Shown here: piece after piece, positions 59,706 to 64,000 of the stretch
How positions within the stretch are numbered: the first letter of the stretch is position 1
Layout: every line of letters starts with the position of its first letter
Origin: Oenanthe sinensis
Taxonomy: Eukaryota > Streptophyta > Magnoliopsida > Apiales > Apiaceae
Direction of reading: 5' to 3'
Assembly: GCA_028671895.1 (NCBI GenBank)
Contig: CM053809.1
Span: 36,431,501-36,495,500, forward strand
DNA length: 64,000 nt
Position numbers and translations under genes: made by a program
Notes under the pieces: generated by a model
What the model was told of the DNA's origin: nothing
Database searches by the model: none
The model's input: the letters and a program-made list of their open reading frames with translations, nothing else

Positions 59706-62195
59706 ATGGGTCAAAGAGAAACAGGAGTTAAGATTCCAGTTCTAGAGTAAGATGAATATTTTCCCTGGAAAGTAAAAATGCACTTGCATCTGCTATCTAT
59801 TGATCCTTCCTATGTTCATTGCATAGAGAAAGGTCCACATGTGCCTATGAAAATAGTTACAAGTGTAAATGCAGACGGTACTCAAGCACCAGACAAACTC
59901 ATTCCTAAATCTGTGAGTGAGTATACAGATGAAGATGAAAAGGAAGTACACAAGGACAAAAAGGCCATGAATATTTTGTTTAATGGTCTTGACAAGGACA
60001 TGTTTGACAATGTCATCAGTTGTACAACCTCCAAAGAAGTCTGGGACACTCTTCAAACCCTCTGTGAAGGTACTGAGCAAGTAAGAAAGAACAAGATGCA
60101 ACTCTTGATTCAAAAGTATGAGGCCTTTCACTTCAAGGGTGGTGAAACAATAAATGATACATATAGTAGGTTTCAAAAGCTGTTGAATGAGCTTAAACTA
60201 TATGGAAGAGTTTATGCTGTTGAGGACACCAACCTCAAATTCTTGAGGTCCCTACCCAAAGAATGGAAACCAATGACTGTCTCTATAAGGCAATCTCCTG
60301 ACTTTAAAGATTATACCTTGGACAAGCTGTATGGCATCTTGAAAACCTATGAGTTGGAGCTACAGCAAGATGAGGAAATTGAGAAAAGTCAGAAGAGAGA
60401 AAAGTCCATTGCTTTGATGGTCAAGGAAAAGCAAGTTGCAGAAACAGATGAAGATGCTGATTTCAAAGAAGGGAAGAAAGAAGGTCATGGCAATGGTGCA
60501 AATTATGTTAGATATGATGAATCTTCTACTGGTAAAGGAAAAGAACTTTGTGATAGTGATGAGTCACTCATCAAAGATGAAATGGATGAAATAGATGAGC
60601 ATTTAGCTTTTCTATCAAGAAAATTTTCTAAACTCAAGTTCAAAAGGAATCCAATGCAAAGGTCTGGATCACAGTTCAGGAGAGACACTCAACAAGGCAA
60701 AAATCTTGTTGACAGAACTCAATTCAGATGCTTTAACTGTGGATTGGCTGGTCACTTTTCAAGTGAATGCAGAAAGCCCAAAGTTGAAAAGAGGTCAAAG
60801 TCTAGTGATGGTGTTGACTATAAGAAGATGTACTTTGACTTGCTCAAACAAAGAGAGAAGGCTTTTGTGACAGAAGAAAAGGACTGGGCTGCTGAGGAGA
60901 ATTCTGAAGAAGAAGAAGAACACATCAATCTTGCACTAATGGCCAATCAAGATGACCAGGAAGCTAGTTCATCTAGCAATCAGGTAATTTCTACAAATCT
61001 ATCTGAGTTGTCCAAAGATGAATGCAATATTACAATTAATGAAATGTCTAATGAATTGTATAATTTGCATGTCACTCTTAAGTCTTTGAACAAAGAGAAC
61101 ACTAGGCTCAAATTAACATTAGAAACTCTCACTGAAAGAAACAATTTCTTAGAGAGTGAGCTAGTGCAATTGGACAGACTCAAGATGGAAAACAAAGATG
61201 CTAGAAATGAACTAGTTGACAGTAAAAAGGAAATAGAGAAGTTAAAAGAAAAATTAGAGGATGAACTAAGAACCATTGACAAGTGGAACAGGTCAAGTAA
61301 AGCCAGTAAGAAGATGAATGACATTCATGGAACAAACTCTTTCACCATGTTGTCTGAAACTCTTGAGAAAATAGCCATTGATGAAGATCAATCTTTAGAA
61401 AAGAAGCAATCGATTGATAACTCTGAATCAACTGATAAGAATTATCCATCGATTGATAATGCTATTTCAACGGATAATTATCCATCGATTGAGAAGTCAT
61501 CAACTGCTAAGAAATGTGATATTAAAACTAAGTTTAACAGACCTATTAAATTTGTCAAAGAAAGTAGCTCCTCTGAAGCTAAAATCGAAGTTGAAAAGGC
61601 TAATATAGGATTCTTATCTAAAAATCAGTTGAAAGAGAAATTGGAAAAGATAGAACCTAATATTCAGCCAAATGAAAAGAAGAAGAAAAATAGAAATGGT
61701 AAAGTAGGCATAAACAAGCACAACAACTACACACCTGACAAATATGCTCCTAGGAAAGTATGTGCTAAGTGTGGTAGTAAAAATCATTTATCTGTGCAAT
61801 GTAAACTCACCATGCCTACAGCAACAAATGTACCTGCTATACCCAACATGCATACCAGTTCTGTTTTTCCTCATTTAGTTGATTCTCATGCTGTTCATGC
61901 TCAGTATGCATCAATGCCTTATATGTTTAATCCATATCTTGCATTTGCCAATATGAATATGCCTGCTATGCCATGGAATATGCTTAACAGTCTTCATGCA
62001 CCAAATTTTTTCAACTCTGCAAGCATGAGCATTCCAAATATTAGCACTGAGAATTCTGAGGTAGGGAGACCAACACCTAAGGTTGAAGTGGAAGTAAAAC
62101 CACCCAAACCAAAGGTACAAAAATTGGAAACCAAGCCAAAGATAACAACTAATAAGAAAGGACCCAAGGCAACTTGGGTACCAAAATCAACTTGA
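59706..62195 (+). pseudogene. Copia gag with one early stop and two zinc knuckles
   Basis: The start MGQRETGVKIPVLE is at 59706. A TAA at 59748-59750 interrupts the frame, which continues as DEYFPWKVKMHLHLLSIDPS and stays open to the TGA at 62193-62195. An internal ATG at 59778 allows 805 residues. The capsid part has MNILFNGLDKDMFD, ANSKEVWDTL-like and YSRFQKLLNELKLYG segments. The first CCHC knuckle is CFNCGLAGHFSSEC (60729-60770). A long acidic coiled coil follows, then an S-I-D-N/S-T-D repeat region and a second CCHC, CAKCGSKNHLSVQC (61761-61802). The tail is Met/Pro-rich and then Lys-rich. Strictly the gag is broken by one codon. Confidence 0.9.
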
Positions 62196-64000
62196 TTTGT
62201 TTTGACTGTGTGCAGGGAAAGAGAAGAAATCTTTGGTACTTGGACAGTGGATGTTCAAGACACATGACTGGAGATAAATCCCTGCTCACAAAGTTTGAGG
62301 AGAAAGCTGGCCCTGGAGTAACTTTTGGAGATGACAGCAAAGGGCACACCATGGGATATGGCTTGATTTCAAAAGAGAATGTCATCATTGAACCTGTTGC
62401 ATTAGTTGATGGCTTAAGACATAACTTGTTAAGCATAAGTCAACTATGTGACAATGGAAATAAAGTCTGTTTCACAACAGAAACATGCATAATTTCCAAC
62501 AAGGTAGATGGAAGCCTGGTCATGACTGGGAATAGAAAAGGGAATGTGTACATAGCTGACTTCAACTCAACAAATGCAGAATCAATGACTTGTCTTCTCT
62601 CTAAGGCAAGTACAAATGAAAGTTGGTTGTGGCATAAGAAATTAGCTCACTTGAATTTCAAAGCCATGAATCTCTTGGTTAAGAAAAATCAAGTGAGAGG
62701 CTTACCACAAATGGAATTTGTCAAGGATGGACTTTGTGATGCTTGTCAGAAAGGAAAACAGAGGAAGGCATCATTTAAGTCGAAATTGGAATCTTCAATT
62801 GAAAAGCCACTTGAGTTATTACATATGGATTTGTTTGGTCCTGTAAATATTATGTCTATTGCAAAGAAGAAGTATGCTCTAGTCATTGTGGATGATTTTT
62901 CAAGATTCTCATGGACTTATTTTCTACATTCAAAGGATGAAGCTAGTCATCTCATCATCAAGCACATAAGAGAAAATGAGAAAAATCTTGAATTGGATGT
63001 AAAGAAGATAAGGAGTGACAATGGAACAGAATTCAAAAATTCCACAATGAAAGAGTTCTGTGAATCAAAAGGAATCATACACACATTCTCTGCACCCAGA
63101 ACACCTCAACAAAATGGGGTAGTTGAAAGGAAAAATAGGACATTGATTGAAGCTGCTAGAACCATGTTGGAAGATGCCAAACTCCCAACATACTTCTGGG
63201 CTGAGGCCATAAACACAGCATGTTTTACTCAAAACATCTCCCTAGTAAATAAAGCTCAAGGGAAGACTCCTTATCAATTGATCAAGAAAGACAAAAAGCC
63301 AAAGGTGGGATTTCTTCATGTCTTTGGCTGCAAGTGCTATGTACTAAGAAATCAAGGTGAAAATCTAGGAAAATTTGAAGCCAAGGCTGATGAAGCTATA
63401 TTTGTTGGGTATGCACTATCAGGTGTAGCCTATAGAATCTACAATCTCAGACTACACATTGTTATGGAATCTGTACATGTAGTATTTGATGATAAAAAGA
63501 TTCAAGGCTTGTTTGATGAAGGAAATCATGACACACTGCATTTTGAGAATGAATCAAATGATGTAAATGACGATGAAGAGGCAGAAATTATAAAACCTCA
63601 AGTGTTCAGAAACCCAATATCAGTTGATGTTACTGCATCAATGAATAATTTATCAGTTGACAGAAATCCATCAACTGATAATGCATCAACTGATAACTCC
63701 TCAACGGATAATCAACAATCTACATCAAGGGTATCCACTTCAGGGGGAGGGTTTCAGAATCATTCTACAAATTCAGATCACTTTGAGTTCAATACAAATG
63801 ATCATGAAGCTTCATCATCAAGGCAAAATTTGTATCCTCAAAGAAAATGGACAAGAAGCCATCCATTTGAACTAATTATTGGAAATGCAGAAGATGGTGT
63901 CAAGACAAGAAGTGCTACTCAAAATGAGTGTATGTATAACAGTTTTCTATCTCAAGAAGAACCCAAAAGAATTGAAGAGGCTCTCATGGATCCTGATTGG
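62196..64000 (+). CDS. Copia pol: protease and integrase, truncated by the window edge
   Basis: Pol lies in the -1 frame relative to gag, and the open frame begins inside the gag end. The protease site is WYLDSGCSRHMTG. Integrase has the zinc region (WHKKLAHLNF...CDACQKGKQ) and a DDE core: LLHMDLFGP, IRSDNGTEF and PQQNGVVERKNRT. KTPYQL, FGCKCYVL and the usual GYA.SGVAYRIYN C-terminal block follow. The linker before RT contains S-V-D/S-T-D-N repeats (about 63620-63715) and ends at EEALMDPDW, where RT should begin. No stop or frameshift is seen to the edge. Expression would need a -1 frameshift or another fusion mechanism. Confidence 0.9.

Larger units (their letters stand above)
58466..64000 (+). 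mobile_element. Ty1/copia element, SIRE/Maximus type, 5' part
   Basis: In order: a 5' LTR of about 1.18 kb, a tRNA-iMet primer site, a gag of over 800 codons, then protease and integrase in the pol frame, cut by the right edge before reverse transcriptase. Integrase preceding RT places it in Ty1/copia. The very long gag and long LTR fit the SIRE/Maximus lineage; an env-like ORF and the 3' LTR would lie outside the window. Only one disabling stop is seen, early in gag, so the copy looks much younger than the gypsy element at 3517-11128. Confidence 0.93.

Overview
This is plant nuclear DNA, from a eudicot and probably an asterid. The evidence is AT-rich intergenic DNA, genes with many GT-AG introns, and several plant transposon types: Tat-lineage Ty3/gypsy, SIRE/Maximus-type Ty1/copia, Helitrons, and Stowaway, MULE and hAT MITEs. 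The species cannot be fixed from the sequence.

Eight host genes were modelled exon by exon, with splice sites and phase checked by hand. From left to right they are: the 5' end of an RR-TZF CCCH zinc-finger gene (1-421, minus, cut by the edge); a vacuolar-type gamma-glutamyltransferase (16747-19606, plus, 7 exons, 628 aa); the AP-4 adaptor sigma subunit (20206-23261, minus, 4 exons, 143 aa); a fluoride exporter FEX with two CrcB domains (29184-31881, plus, 6 exons, 431 aa); an ATP-dependent 6-phosphofructokinase (32590-36444, minus, 13 exons, 506 aa); the mitochondrial processing peptidase alpha subunit (40083-46629, plus, 13 exons, 503 aa); a NAC075/SND2-type NAC factor (47938-51403, plus, 6 exons, 437 aa); and a PTPMT-type dual-specificity phosphatase (53380-56609, minus, 6 exons, 278 aa). 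From memory, Arabidopsis has TZF/OZF2, GGT4, PFK1 and NAC075 as near neighbours on chromosome 4 (about AT4G29190-29230), and AP4S and OZF1 in the homoeologous AT2G197-198 block. The window therefore looks like one conserved ancestral segment. The genes are not an operon and serve unrelated cell functions.

Transposable elements fill the gaps. At 3517-11128 lies an old Tat-lineage gypsy element on the minus strand. It has both LTRs, PBS and PPT, has lost protease, RT and RNase H, and carries a decayed antisense ORF plus two minisatellites. At 23.5-26.3 kb lie Helitron ends, two of them possibly nested, and a Stowaway-like MITE. At 58466-64000 lies the 5' part of a SIRE/Maximus-type copia element (LTR, PBS, gag, PR, IN), cut by the right edge. 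Introns hold further MITEs, tandem duplications and, in the PTPMT gene, two adjacent foldbacks, one about 556 bp.

The least explained signals are a 143-nt hairpin at 38562-38704 with a TATA box about 115 bp upstream, which resembles a MIRNA locus; a short motif family (TCAACTGATAA and relatives) that recurs in the LTR, the gag ORF and the pol ORF of one copia element; and the large intronic foldback at 54871-55426.
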